6,999 nt of DNA, from the NCBI GenBank assembly GCA_000435475.1, contig FR896034.1:1-6999 (forward strand), given 5' to 3'. This document shows, piece by piece, positions 1-6,007 of this stretch (position 1 is its first letter; the number at the start of each line of letters is the position of its first letter). Made by a program: the position numbers and the translations under genes. The notes beneath the pieces are model-generated. The model ran no database searches. It saw nothing but the letters and a program-made list of their open reading frames with translations, and had not been told where the DNA came from. This stretch comes from Cryptobacterium sp. CAG:338. Its GTDB lineage: Bacteria; Actinomycetota; Coriobacteriia; Coriobacteriales; Eggerthellaceae.

Positions 1-1975
1 ATGCCGAATTGTCGTAGCTTACCTGATAGTAGTCTTCGCCCTCTTGGTCGCCTGTGTACTCAGCGTAATAGACGATGGGATAGCCGTCCGAATCATACAT
101 GGGCAAATCGCCCGTAAGGGTAACGGAGCCATCATCGTTTTGCGCGAGCGCGAGCTTGCCGTTGTCGATCAGATCCTTGAGGGTAGTTTCCCTTCCCGCC
201 TCCTGACCATCGATCGTAGCGCTGAAGTGGAAATCGCCCGCGTCTTCGTCACCGAAGATGCTCGAGAGATTCTCGCCACCCGTCTTGCCGACGACGGTAA
301 AAGACACCTCGGCAGTGAGCATCTTGTAGACGGTGTCTTCATTGGAATTCTCGCCATCAGTGTAGCCCGGGTAATTGTTGGTGTCGACAATGCGCCAGTG
401 GATAGTCTTGGGATCGCTTGACGTCTCTTCCCATACTGGTTCATCGTTTATGTCAACGTCCTGTTCGCCATTACCATCAGCATCGACTGGTGTGCGCGTA
501 ACGATAACTTTCTCAGACGGAAGGTTGCCACTGTTAACTAAGTATGAGTTCACCGAAGGAGCATACGTGTCGAGATTCGCCCAAGCGGGAACACTTGTTG
601 GAGGATTGTTGTTGTACAGACTGTTTTGTGCATCCGTAGTAAACGTTCCATCTGCATTGAGCAAATCGAAATAGTTCTGCCCATCAAGCGAGAACTGGAG
701 CTTATAGCCCGCTTGCAAACTGTTTATAGATGGACGGCTGCCCGAGTTGTTGTCGCACCAGATTATCTGCAGACTTTCGTGAGAGTTAAAAGACTGCAAC
801 CGTACGGACGTTTCGGTTTCAAGCGCCGTAAAAGCTTCTCCTTCGCTCTGCGCAGTAACCGAACCATCATCTCCGCCTAAGATACCAAACAGATTATGCG
901 CTGTATTCCATGCATCAAGCACCGCCTGATAGGTAGGCAGTACTAATTCAACCAGACGTTGCGTACCATCTTCTCCTGTCTGAGCAATCCAGAGCTGTTC
1001 GGACTCTTTTTCTCCTAAGGAGCTAGAAGCGAGTGAAGCCTCTATGTCAACATAGCCGCGCACCGTAGCTGCCGTATCTTCAGTAGCGGCAGCATCAATA
1101 AAAGTGATTTTCAAAACGCCATCTTTTATTTCGGCATTTGCAATTTTTTCGGTTGTTTCGATCCCATCAGCATTAAGGCGAAACACTTCAAGTGAAGCGT
1201 TTTCGAAAGATAAGAATGAAGGAAGGGCTGTTTCGATCCAGTCGTCCTTAAGCAAGCCATCCTCTCCAGGAGTAAGCTCGAAGCTTACACGCAGCGTCGC
1301 AGGAATTTCAGCAGGTAACTGATTATTTTCCAGCGCGTCAATTTTGTCTGTTTCAACAGCTATTGAAGCGTCAAGCTTGGTGGTATCCAGCTGAGACTGC
1401 CAAGCCATAGGATCGCGTTGTTTTTCGGGCTCATCTGCAGATTCATCGGAAGCGGAATTGTCGTTTTGGGAGTTTTCTTCGGAATTATTTTCGCCATCGC
1501 TAGGGACATCAGGCAAACCACCTTGATCGTCCTGCCCCGAAGCGCCAGATCCCTCGTCGGATGTGCCCTGATCATTAGGTGATTTTTGACCATCGGACCC
1601 ATTTTGGGTGTCACCGCTTTGGGTGTTATCATCTGATGGATCTACTGCAGTTGAGGGATACCCCCCCCCGTCAGCGTTTTCTGGGCTTGAGGATTCTCCG
1701 TCAGAAGAGCCACTGCTTGTGGCGGCTGAACTATCTGACGTGCTTCCTCCAGACGAATTAGAGCTATCGTCTGAATATTCACTTACCTGAGTAGTTCCAC
1801 TTGAATCCAAAGGCTCTGCTGAAGCCTGGCTTTCATACGTAAACGCAGTAATAGGTAGCATGGTAAATACCAAAAGTACTGCCATGATTACGTTAAACAC
1901 TTTATTGCGAGCATCTACTAAAGCTTCTGCCTGAATATAAGGCTGGCTATGCCGCCGTCTGCTAAACGACTTCAT
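1..1975 (-). CDS. Large cell-surface adhesin with Cna-B-like segments, 3' end outside window
   Basis: I translated this frame by hand from the ATG at 1975; it stays open for 658 codons to the window edge. The start has a good ribosome binding site (GGAAGGGG, about 6 nt away). Residues 1-25 are basic, 26-46 form a hydrophobic segment, and ASA (51-53) is a plausible signal-peptidase site. Residues about 50-190 are a Ser/Asp/Gly/Asn/Glu-rich stalk. Residues about 195-390 are beta-rich and resemble the Ig-like N-terminal domains of MSCRAMM-type adhesins. From about 400, segments such as LQIIWCDNNSGSRP (W406), IHWRI (W527) and LTGDLPMYDSDGYPIVYY (about 621-638) resemble Cna-B/SpaA folds, known from pili and surface adhesins. 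Any LPXTG-type sorting signal would lie beyond the left edge. Export and an adhesive role are inferred. A nine-G run at codons 103-105 is in frame here and may switch the gene on and off. Confidence 0.85.
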   Translation of the reverse strand, partial: MKSFSRRRHSQPYIQAEALVDARNKVFNVIMAVLLVFTMLPITAFTYESQASAEPLDSSGTTQVSEYSDDSSNSSGGSTSDSSAATSSGSSDGESSSPENADGGGYPSTAVDPSDDNTQSGDTQNGSDGQKSPNDQGTSDEGSGASGQDDQGGLPDVPSDGENNSEENSQNDNSASDESADEPEKQRDPMAWQSQLDTTKLDASIAVETDKIDALENNQLPAEIPATLRVSFELTPGEDGLLKDDWIETALPSFLSFENASLEVFRLNADGIETTEKIANAEIKDGVLKITFIDAAATEDTAATVRGYVDIEASLASSSLGEKESEQLWIAQTGEDGTQRLVELVLPTYQAVLDAWNTAHNLFGILGGDDGSVTAQSEGEAFTALETETSVRLQSFNSHESLQIIWCDNNSGSRPSINSLQAGYKLQFSLDGQNYFDLLNADGTFTTDAQNSLYNNNPPTSVPAWANLDTYAPSVNSYLVNSGNLPSEKVIVTRTPVDADGNGEQDVDINDEPVWEETSSDPKTIHWRIVDTNNYPGYTDGENSNEDTVYKMLTAEVSFTVVGKTGGENLSSIFGDEDAGDFHFSATIDGQEAGRETTLKDLIDNGKLALAQNDDGSVTLTGDLPMYDSDGYPIVYYAEYTGDQEGEDYYQVSYDNSA
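1661..1669 (-). repeat. G9 homopolymer in adhesin stalk, candidate phase-variation tract
   Basis: Nine C on the plus strand, hence nine G in the coding strand, encode Gly103-105 of the surface adhesin. With nine bases the frame is open. With eight, a TAG (1642-1644) follows after five sense codons beyond the run; with ten, a TGA (1629-1631) follows within about ten codons. Poly-G runs of this length are known hotspots for slipped-strand mispairing in surface-protein genes of other bacteria. Variation in this organism is inferred, not shown by a single sequence. Confidence 0.7.
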
Positions 1976-1977
1976 GA

Positions 1978-1985
1978 TGGGCCCC
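1978..1985 (-). promoter_or_regulatory. Ribosome binding site of the adhesin gene
   Basis: On the minus strand GGAAGGGG lies just upstream of ATG 1975-1973, with about six bases between them. It fixes the start of the adhesin, whose N-terminus then reads as a normal basic and hydrophobic export signal. Confidence 0.6.
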
Positions 1986-2313
1986 TTCCAAAACAACACT
2001 CCGACAACGCCCCGAAACAACACTCAAAAGGCGTCTCTATTAAGCGTCTGCACAAAGCGACGCAATGTCGTATTCAAAAACAAGGAGGCTTTGTACCCAC
2101 CCCTATAAATCCCAAAAGACGTTCTACGAATTTGCTAAAGGTCATTCGGGAAATTGGGTAGCGACCCCCCTCCTGAAAGGTTCTTTTTCAATCCTCCGCA
2201 GTTAACATTGTTTTAGGGATTAAGTAACGATAAGAACGTTTCAGGATATAAGCGAGAATTGCATATTTCATGCTACCACGAGTATTAATGCCTGTTCAAC
2301 CGCTTAGAACATG

Positions 2314-2403
2314 TTTTATGTAAAATGCTAGTATTTTTATAGCATTTCCACAATTCTAGCATATTTGTAACGAGAATTATCTTTTATGTAACCATCGCTA
2401 GTA
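2314..2403 (+). repeat. Bipartite direct repeat TTTTATGTAA...GCTAGTA, two copies
   Basis: TTTTATGTAA occurs at 2314-2323 and again at 2382-2391. Each copy is followed by GCTAGTA (2327-2333 and 2397-2403), with gaps of three and five bases. The shared parts total 17 bases with a period of about 68-70 bp, which is more than expected by chance in one short gap. They may be protein-binding sites or the remains of a local duplication. Confidence 0.5.
2323..2347. repeat. Inverted repeat AAATGCTA / TAGCATTT
   Basis: AAATGCTA (2323-2330) and TAGCATTT (2340-2347) are perfect inverted 8-mers around a nine-base AT-rich loop. The ATGCTA core recurs in the same gap near 2270, 2572 and 2595, and as TAGCAT at 2357-2362. 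An operator is more likely than a terminator, because no gene ends here; that is an inference. Confidence 0.45.
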
Positions 2404-2532
2404 GCTCTCAGATTTCCGATAAGAATAAGTAGTTCAGAGAGTCGGTTTTTAGGGCAAATCAATTTTTTGGGAAGGGTATAACTAAAGATCAAATCAAGAA
2501 TGGTCGGCTCCAAAGTAATTGATGCGGAAGAT

Positions 2533-2680
2533 ACATCAAAGAGCCCTACTAAAAGTCAGGTCAAGAGCGGTATGCTAATTTTGATGAAGAGCCGCATGCT
2601 ACCCTCCATCAAAAGCAGACGCTAATTTCAATCAGAGCCCGCATCAGAAGACGCGCCAAGAGACGCATACTGTCTTTATC
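2533..2680 (+). repeat. Degenerate tandem repeat, about six units of ~24 bp
   Basis: Units resembling ATCAAGAGCCGCATGCTA recur with the equivalent T at 2536, 2561, 2585, 2609, 2632 and 2656, spacings of 25, 24, 24, 23 and 24. Examples are GTCAAGAGCGGTATGCTA, GATGAAGAGCCGCATGCTA and ATCAAAAGCAGACGCTA. A looser copy starts near 2493. The array ends about 110 bp before the 2792 gene. The regular spacing with degenerate units suggests an old repeat or a row of binding sites. It is not a CRISPR array: there are no unique spacers and the units are too divergent. Confidence 0.5.
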
Positions 2681-2698
2681 ATTTGGACCAAAATGTTG

Positions 2699-2716
2699 CG
2701 AGAATTCATATAAAAT
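2699..2716 (+). promoter_or_regulatory. Candidate -10 region of the 2792 gene within a CGAGAATT motif
   Basis: TATAAA at 2709-2714 is the best -10 match upstream of the 2792 gene and would leave an untranslated leader of about 70 bases. No good -35 sits 16-18 bp upstream; TTGGAC (2683-2688) is 20 bp away. The element directly follows CGAGAATT (2699-2706), which also occurs at 2253-2260 and 2371-2378, each time followed by AT-rich sequence. The three copies may be related promoters or activator sites. Confidence 0.3.
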
Positions 2717-2791
2717 GAGGGACAGCTATCGCTTGAAACGTAGTACTTAAGATGTCGCATTAGAGCACAACACTTGAGACGGGTTAGTTAA

Positions 2792-3328
2792 ATGGAACAG
2801 TCTTCAAATACTCAACCAGATTCGACGCAGAAACCAACTAAGGGCCCTCGTTTTCGCATTCGCGGCTCTTTCATTGGAGTACTTGCAGGGGCTCTTATTA
2901 TAATAGCTCTTATGGTTAATTCTTGCGTATTCTCTTCTCAAGTAGGCACTTTGTCAGTGCAGGTCAACACCGCAAATAGCTCTCTTACCCAAGTTGAAGT
3001 AGGAGTTTACAAAGGCATTGCTTCAGAAGTTCTCACCGACGACAATCCCAACAACGATCCCGAGGCATTCTGCACAGCCACCGTTGATGTCAATACCGTT
3101 TATGCTCTCAGCGACGTAACTGAACAGGGAACCTATACGCTTATGGTGAAGCCGGTGTCAACTAACTCGGATGGGGCAACCAATTCTGCTGGTTCTTCAG
3201 ATAACGAAGCCGCATCGGCGGATGAGAATGCTCAGGCTTCCAACACGGCTACTGAATTCCAATCGCCAAAACCTCAAATTGTCACTTTAGAAGATCAGGA
3301 CACCATCGCTACTTTCAATTTGGAGTAG
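2792..3328 (+). CDS. Membrane-anchored or lipoprotein-like protein with predicted beta-sandwich domain
   Basis: 178 residues. An in-frame TAA directly precedes the ATG, so no longer start exists; the Shine-Dalgarno is weak (GAGACGGG). A charged N-terminal tail (1-24) is followed by a hydrophobic segment (about 26-46) ending MVNSC, with Cys45. This could be a lipobox, although Asn at -2 is unusual, so a simple membrane anchor is as likely. Residues 52-122 (GTLSVQVNTA..., GTYTLMVKP...) and 158-178 (QIVTLEDQDTIATFNLE) alternate like strands of a carboxypeptidase-regulatory/transthyretin-like or Cna-B-like fold. They are interrupted by a Ser/Asn/Ala/Glu-rich stretch at about 123-155. I do not recognise a specific family. 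It is divergent from the adhesin gene and could act with it at the cell surface, which is an inference. Confidence 0.75.
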   Translation: MEQSSNTQPDSTQKPTKGPRFRIRGSFIGVLAGALIIIALMVNSCVFSSQVGTLSVQVNTANSSLTQVEVGVYKGIASEVLTDDNPNNDPEAFCTATVDVNTVYALSDVTEQGTYTLMVKPVSTNSDGATNSAGSSDNEAASADENAQASNTATEFQSPKPQIVTLEDQDTIATFNLE

Positions 3329-3337
3329 CCCCGGGAA

Positions 3338-3484
3338 TTAAGAAAGGGTTTTTACCTCGGGCAAATCTGGACGTTGACGAACCTTTCCAAACACTATTTC
3401 GTCTGCAAAATCGAATACTTTCTTCGTGATGTCATCTGCCTTGATAAGAGGATCGCCATGCATGGCACTGGGAAGCAAATCCCG
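3338..3484 (-). pseudogene. 48-codon gene remnant in frame behind the nitroreductase stop
   Basis: Directly after the TAA that ends the nitroreductase remnant, the same frame stays open for 48 codons to a TAA at 3338-3340. It reads like real protein (ADDITKKVFDFADEIVFGKV). The DEIVFGK stretch is reminiscent of C-terminal parts of spore-photoproduct-lyase-type radical SAM proteins, but that is a weak resemblance from memory. The only in-frame ATG would give about 41 residues and I see no ribosome binding site. It is best taken as the tail of a decayed gene. Confidence 0.35.
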
Positions 3485-3925
3485 TTACACAAAACGCCAG
3501 CGATTCGAAACCGCATTCGCACCCAATTCGAAATGAAGCTTTGCGATTCCTAGATCAACCTTACCACACGAGATTGTTGGCAACGCATTAGCTCGAACAA
3601 GGGCAATTCCCTGATTGTCTGTACCCTGTAAATCAAAGCGAAATCTCTGCTGATTCATTGCGGTAGGAGCAAGAAGTGCCGCATCTATACCCGCTTTAAA
3701 CCAGTCGGGCATTTCTCCTTCTGAAGGAATGCGGCTAACCTTTTCTGCTGTTTTTATTTTGTGAGCTACGCCCTGCATTTTGCCGTAGCCAATCGCAATA
3801 CATAACACGAATTTTTCCCCTGGTGCGATTTGAGCTGCACTGTTTTTCTTTTTGTAAGTCAGTGCAACCCAGCACGTATTAAGTCCAAGCGATTGCGCCA
3901 ACAACACCAATCTATTAATGATGAA
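3485..3925 (-). pseudogene. Nitroreductase-family remnant, N-terminal half missing
   Basis: The open frame begins just after a TAG at 3941-3943 and ends with TAA at 3485-3487. It contains hallmarks of the putative TM nitroreductase family (flavin-dependent oxidoreductases): LVLLAQSLGLNTCWVALTY, FVLCIAIGYGK, PDWFKAGIDAALLAPTAMNQQ and DLGIAKLHFELGA. The family is normally about twice as long, and the part before the LGLNTCWV block is absent. The only early start codon is TTG (3910), with no ribosome binding site, and the frame abuts the end of the MerR gene (stop 3928-3930). The C-terminus looks complete. I infer a 5'-truncated pseudogene cut when the regulator came to lie next to it. A short translated product cannot be excluded but would lack half the fold. 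Confidence 0.7.
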
Positions 3926-3927
3926 CT

Positions 3928-4731
3928 CTATGCGTTTTCTCTAATAGCTTTCACGAGAAATTCAGTCGCACCAACCCCTGCGCTTTTATCGTAATATTCC
4001 ACGAAGCGCGGGTCTGACAGATATCCCTCAGCCAATCCTCGATAAGCCTCTTTGTTGTATCGTTCTCCCCAGTGAAGACGAATCCATTTCTGATGCATGC
4101 GCACCAACTCTTGGGCTTCTTCGCTTGAAGTATCTCTGGTTGCCATGGCTTGGCACAGCTGTTCTTTGATTGATTCTTCGAGCATTGTTTTTGTATCCCA
4201 TTCTTCGTGCGACATATTCAGTAAACGTGCAGTGGATGCTTCGATCGCATCTACTCCATAGCGCTCGCGCGCTTCTTCCCCATAGGTTTCTTCAAATTCT
4301 TCTATTTCATGCGCCTTTATCTGCTCAAAGGCTTCCTGTTCGTTCATTGTTTCTATCCTTTCAGTTGCCTCAATCGCCGCTTCAGTCAACCTGATTGCTT
4401 CTTGCAGAGAGTCCTGCTGTTGACGTAAGTGCGAAAGATGCTTCACAAGAGAACTGTGCAAATTGACTTCAGAGCCACCATAGATCTCTTTGATGACCGA
4501 TAAAGGCAACCCGCAGGAACGCATCGATATAATTTGAGCAAGTTTTTTAGCATCGCGAGAGCTATATCTTCGATATCCGTTTTTGTCGCGAGCAGACGCC
4601 AAAAGTCCCTGGTCTTCGTAATATCGCAAGGTACGAGTGGAAACTCCCGCCAATTTAGATAGTTGCCCAATGGTGTAAGACTCGTTCTTATAGACGCTTT
4701 TACAAAGCGCATTTTTCTCTTGTTCGCTCAT
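3928..4731 (-). CDS. MerR-family transcriptional regulator with TipAS-like C-terminal domain
   Basis: 267 residues from ATG 4731. Residues 19-85 form the MerR winged helix-turn-helix (YTIGQLSKLAGVSTRTLRYY, then NGYRRYSSRDAKKLAQI). Residues 88-130 form the dimerising coiled coil, and about 133-267 match the TipAS ligand-binding domain (EETYGEEARERYG, HQKWIRLHWGERYNKEAYRG, YLSDPRFVEYYDK, GATEFLVKAI). TipA-type proteins bind cyclic thiopeptides or other amphipathic drugs and activate promoters with long spacers. Cysteines occur at 10, 73 and 193; I cannot say whether any is used for covalent drug capture. A longer reading from TTG 4800 adds 23 residues, but that TTG is the -35 hexamer of the gene's own promoter; GGAAAA near 4744 and the family's usual N-terminus favour ATG 4731. 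The neighbours are decayed, so self-regulation or a distant target is likely. Confidence 0.88.
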   Translation of the reverse strand: MSEQEKNALCKSVYKNESYTIGQLSKLAGVSTRTLRYYEDQGLLASARDKNGYRRYSSRDAKKLAQIISMRSCGLPLSVIKEIYGGSEVNLHSSLVKHLSHLRQQQDSLQEAIRLTEAAIEATERIETMNEQEAFEQIKAHEIEEFEETYGEEARERYGVDAIEASTARLLNMSHEEWDTKTMLEESIKEQLCQAMATRDTSSEEAQELVRMHQKWIRLHWGERYNKEAYRGLAEGYLSDPRFVEYYDKSAGVGATEFLVKAIRENA

Positions 4732-4769
4732 TCTGACGTTTTCCTTTTTCGCTGCAGCTTGTGTATCAC

Positions 4770-4800
4770 AGCATGCACCATGACGCAACGTTAAGGTCAA
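4770..4800 (-). promoter_or_regulatory. MerR-type promoter with 19-bp spacer and embedded operator dyad
   Basis: On the minus strand, TTGACC (4800-4795) is a near-consensus -35. A 19-bp spacer follows, then a weak -10, CATGCT (4775-4770). The spacer carries a dyad of arms ACCTTAACG and, inverted, ACCATGACG (4797-4777), identical at seven of nine positions. An over-long spacer with a central dyad is the signature of promoters activated by MerR-family proteins through DNA distortion. Transcription would start about 30 bases before ATG 4731, pointing to autoregulation by the TipAS-type protein. Confidence 0.65.
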
Positions 4801-4822
4801 GTAGAATTTAGAAACACAGACT

Positions 4823-4857
4823 AACTAGGGCTACCCGCAAAACGGATAGCCCTAGTT
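4823..4857. terminator. Strong hairpin, probable terminator of the leftward genes above 4966
   Basis: AACTAGGGCTA (4823-4833) pairs perfectly with TAGCCCTAGTT (4847-4857), and after one mismatch CCG/CGG extend the stem around a short loop. No long T run follows on either strand (TTT on plus, GTTAGTCTG on minus), so it is not a textbook intrinsic terminator. It lies between the end of the small membrane protein gene and the MerR promoter, where insulation would be expected. Confidence 0.5.
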
Positions 4858-4965
4858 TCAACTATATTGCCAAGAACAAACAGCCTTATAACCTGCAATT
4901 GTTACGCTATAAACTATATTTCTAGCAAGCCTGTCAAAGAATTAAGTGACCCATCAAAGGAAACT

Positions 4966-5103
4966 CTACTCTTCGCTCCAATCATGACGCCCTCTGCCCC
5001 ATTCCTTATTCAGGAAGGAATGTAGGGCAGCATATCCAATCCCAATGAGGGAAACTGAAACCAATAGTGCTGGTGAAATATAAAACAAAGGTGTCTTTTT
5101 CAT
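4966..5103 (-). CDS. Small single-pass membrane protein, 45 residues
   Basis: ATG 5103 is preceded by AAGGAA at seven bases, a good ribosome binding site; a longer reading from 5163 lacks one and adds a segment unlike the rest. Residues 1-5 (MKKTP) are basic, 6-27 form one hydrophobic helix (LFYISPALLVSVSLIGIGYA), and the tail is charged (NKEWGRGRHDWSEE). I do not recognise a family. The gene starts 28 bp after the stop of the SRPBCC-like remnant on the same strand, so the two were probably one transcript. The hairpin at 4823-4857 would end it. With its partner broken, whether it is still expressed is uncertain. Confidence 0.6.
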   Translation of the reverse strand: MKKTPLFYISPALLVSVSLIGIGYAALHSFLNKEWGRGRHDWSEE

Positions 5104-5131
5104 GAGATATTCCTTATCAACAAATTTCGAA

Positions 5132-5368
5132 TTAGAAATGAATAAATTTCTTACCTTCAGCAAGAGCTTTGATTACGTCACACATTCGTGTCTGCATAAC
5201 CCCAGAAGACCAGCCCCAAATCAAACCTACAACAATTGCCATCTGTAATTTATTCGAGACCTCAACCATCGCCGTATTACGCTGAACGAACCTTGTGCGG
5301 TTACCAGGTAATTCCTCCAAGAAGAATCCCCATGTCCAAGCATATTCTCGATGTGTCTTCGCATACAC
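5132..5368 (-). pseudogene. SRPBCC-like protein, C-terminal remnant
   Basis: The open frame has 78 codons from a GTG (5368) with no evident ribosome binding site, ending at TAA 5132-5134. EYAWTWGFFLEELPGNRTRFVQR matches the pattern near the C-terminus of SRPBCC/polyketide-cyclase-like proteins (W-x-W-x-F-x-L...G-RTR-hydrophobic-x-R). It is followed by a hydrophobic stretch (about 43-57) and MQTRMCDVIKALAEG, like the final helix of those proteins. The family is normally 140-200 residues, so the first half is missing. Its cut end meets the cut end of the opposite-strand TetR-like gene at 5351-5368. I infer a truncated, inactive gene; the ligand is unknown. Confidence 0.55.
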
Positions 5369-5869
5369 AAAAGCGTTGATCGGCCCTTAGAGGTCATAAG
5401 CGTAAATGACATATGCAAGAATGCAGGAATTTCGAGACAGACATTCTACAATCACTTCGAAAGCAAATACATGCTTCGATCATGGTGGTCGGAATACTGT
5501 GAGCAGTTTTCACTTGATAGGATCGGAATAGATTTAAGCTGGGAGGAAGCTTCTATTCGCTATGCCCAATTAATGCTTTCGCCAGGTAATTTCATATTCA
5601 AATCTGCATCAAACAATAGAGCAGAATCAGAGCCCTACGAAAAAATTCTCGTCGAAAGAAGGGTCAATGCGCTCAGGAAAGCATGCTCCTATAGAAATGT
5701 TGAAATCGCTCCTGATCTCGAGTATGCCATGCATCATTACGCCCAAAATTTTCGCTTATGCGGAAACGAAATAAGTGCAGCGGGAGAAAGTAGCTTTAAA
5801 GGAATCAATGAGATCAGTAGGTGCTTTATTTTGATCGTGCCCGCAAATCCAGCAATGATTACCCCATAG
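5351..5869 (+). CDS. TetR-family regulator, N-terminus apparently truncated
   Basis: 172 residues from ATG 5351. The DNA-binding helices are clear at residues 16-40 (ISVNDICKNAGISRQTFYNHFESKY). Normal TetR proteins have roughly 15-25 more residues ahead of the ISVNDI block, forming helix 1. Here only MCLRIHKSVDRPLEV precedes it, upstream in-frame sequence back to the TAA at 5309-5311 does not resemble helix 1, and there is no Shine-Dalgarno. The C-terminal ligand domain (about 45-172) looks complete and ends EISRCFILIVPANPAMITP, with no recognised ligand. Divergent TetR and target-gene pairs are common, and the leftward SRPBCC-like remnant is the obvious former partner. The protein may still be made, but DNA binding is doubtful. 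Confidence 0.6.
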   Translation: MCLRIHKSVDRPLEVISVNDICKNAGISRQTFYNHFESKYMLRSWWSEYCEQFSLDRIGIDLSWEEASIRYAQLMLSPGNFIFKSASNNRAESEPYEKILVERRVNALRKACSYRNVEIAPDLEYAMHHYAQNFRLCGNEISAAGESSFKGINEISRCFILIVPANPAMITP

Positions 5870-6007
5870 AGGAGCCCCGTTAAGTTCCCCCATCACCCTC
5901 GCTACGCTCCCTTCGTACGCTGCCGCCTAAATCACTTTCCGAATTAGATGCCCAAGATTAGACATCCGAGAAAAGCTTACTTGAATAGTTTCGAGAGCAA
6001 CTAGCAA
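5870..6007. other. Non-coding gap between TetR-like gene and toxin remnant
   Basis: No open frame with family resemblance was seen. The stretch 5896-5915 (CCCTCGCTACGCTCCCTTCG) is GC-rich against its surroundings and has the look of a dispersed intergenic repeat, with TACGCT recurring at 5903 and 5915. No terminator with a T run was seen for the converging genes. Confidence 0.35.

Larger units (their letters stand above)
1976..2791. other. Long divergent intergenic region rich in short repeats
   Basis: About 816 bp lie between the starts of two divergent envelope-protein genes. I see no convincing coding sequence: the open frames are short and lack family resemblance. The adhesin-proximal part has an 11-bp direct repeat (AAACAACACTC at 1991-2001 and 2015-2025). 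The AT-rich centre (2221-2430) carries several repeated motifs, listed separately, and the part near 2792 has about 24-bp degenerate units. No clear -35/-10 pair could be assigned for the adhesin. Multiple motif copies suggest a complex regulatory region serving both genes, which is an inference. Confidence 0.5.

Noticed and set aside
44..880. Open frames on the plus strand within 44-880
   Set aside because: They lie antisense to the adhesin frame, whose translation gives coherent Cna-B-like segments, and themselves show no domain or ribosome binding site.
1949..2161. 70-codon plus-strand frame at 1949-2161
   Set aside because: It begins inside the antisense of the adhesin start, has no Shine-Dalgarno, and its product has no recognisable fold.
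2164..2169. C6 run as a second variable tract
   Set aside because: Six bases is short for efficient slippage and it lies outside any coding region or evident promoter spacer.
2533..2680. CRISPR array
   Set aside because: The units are too degenerate, there is no repeat-spacer alternation, and no cas genes are visible.
3329..3365. Terminator after the 178-residue gene
   Set aside because: CCCGGG and the later CTCGGGC pair only imperfectly and no T run follows in the right place.
4732..4800. N-terminal extension of the MerR regulator from TTG 4800
   Set aside because: The TTG belongs to a TTGACC -35 element with correct 19-bp spacing and dyad; the 23 residues precede the normal start of the MerR fold.
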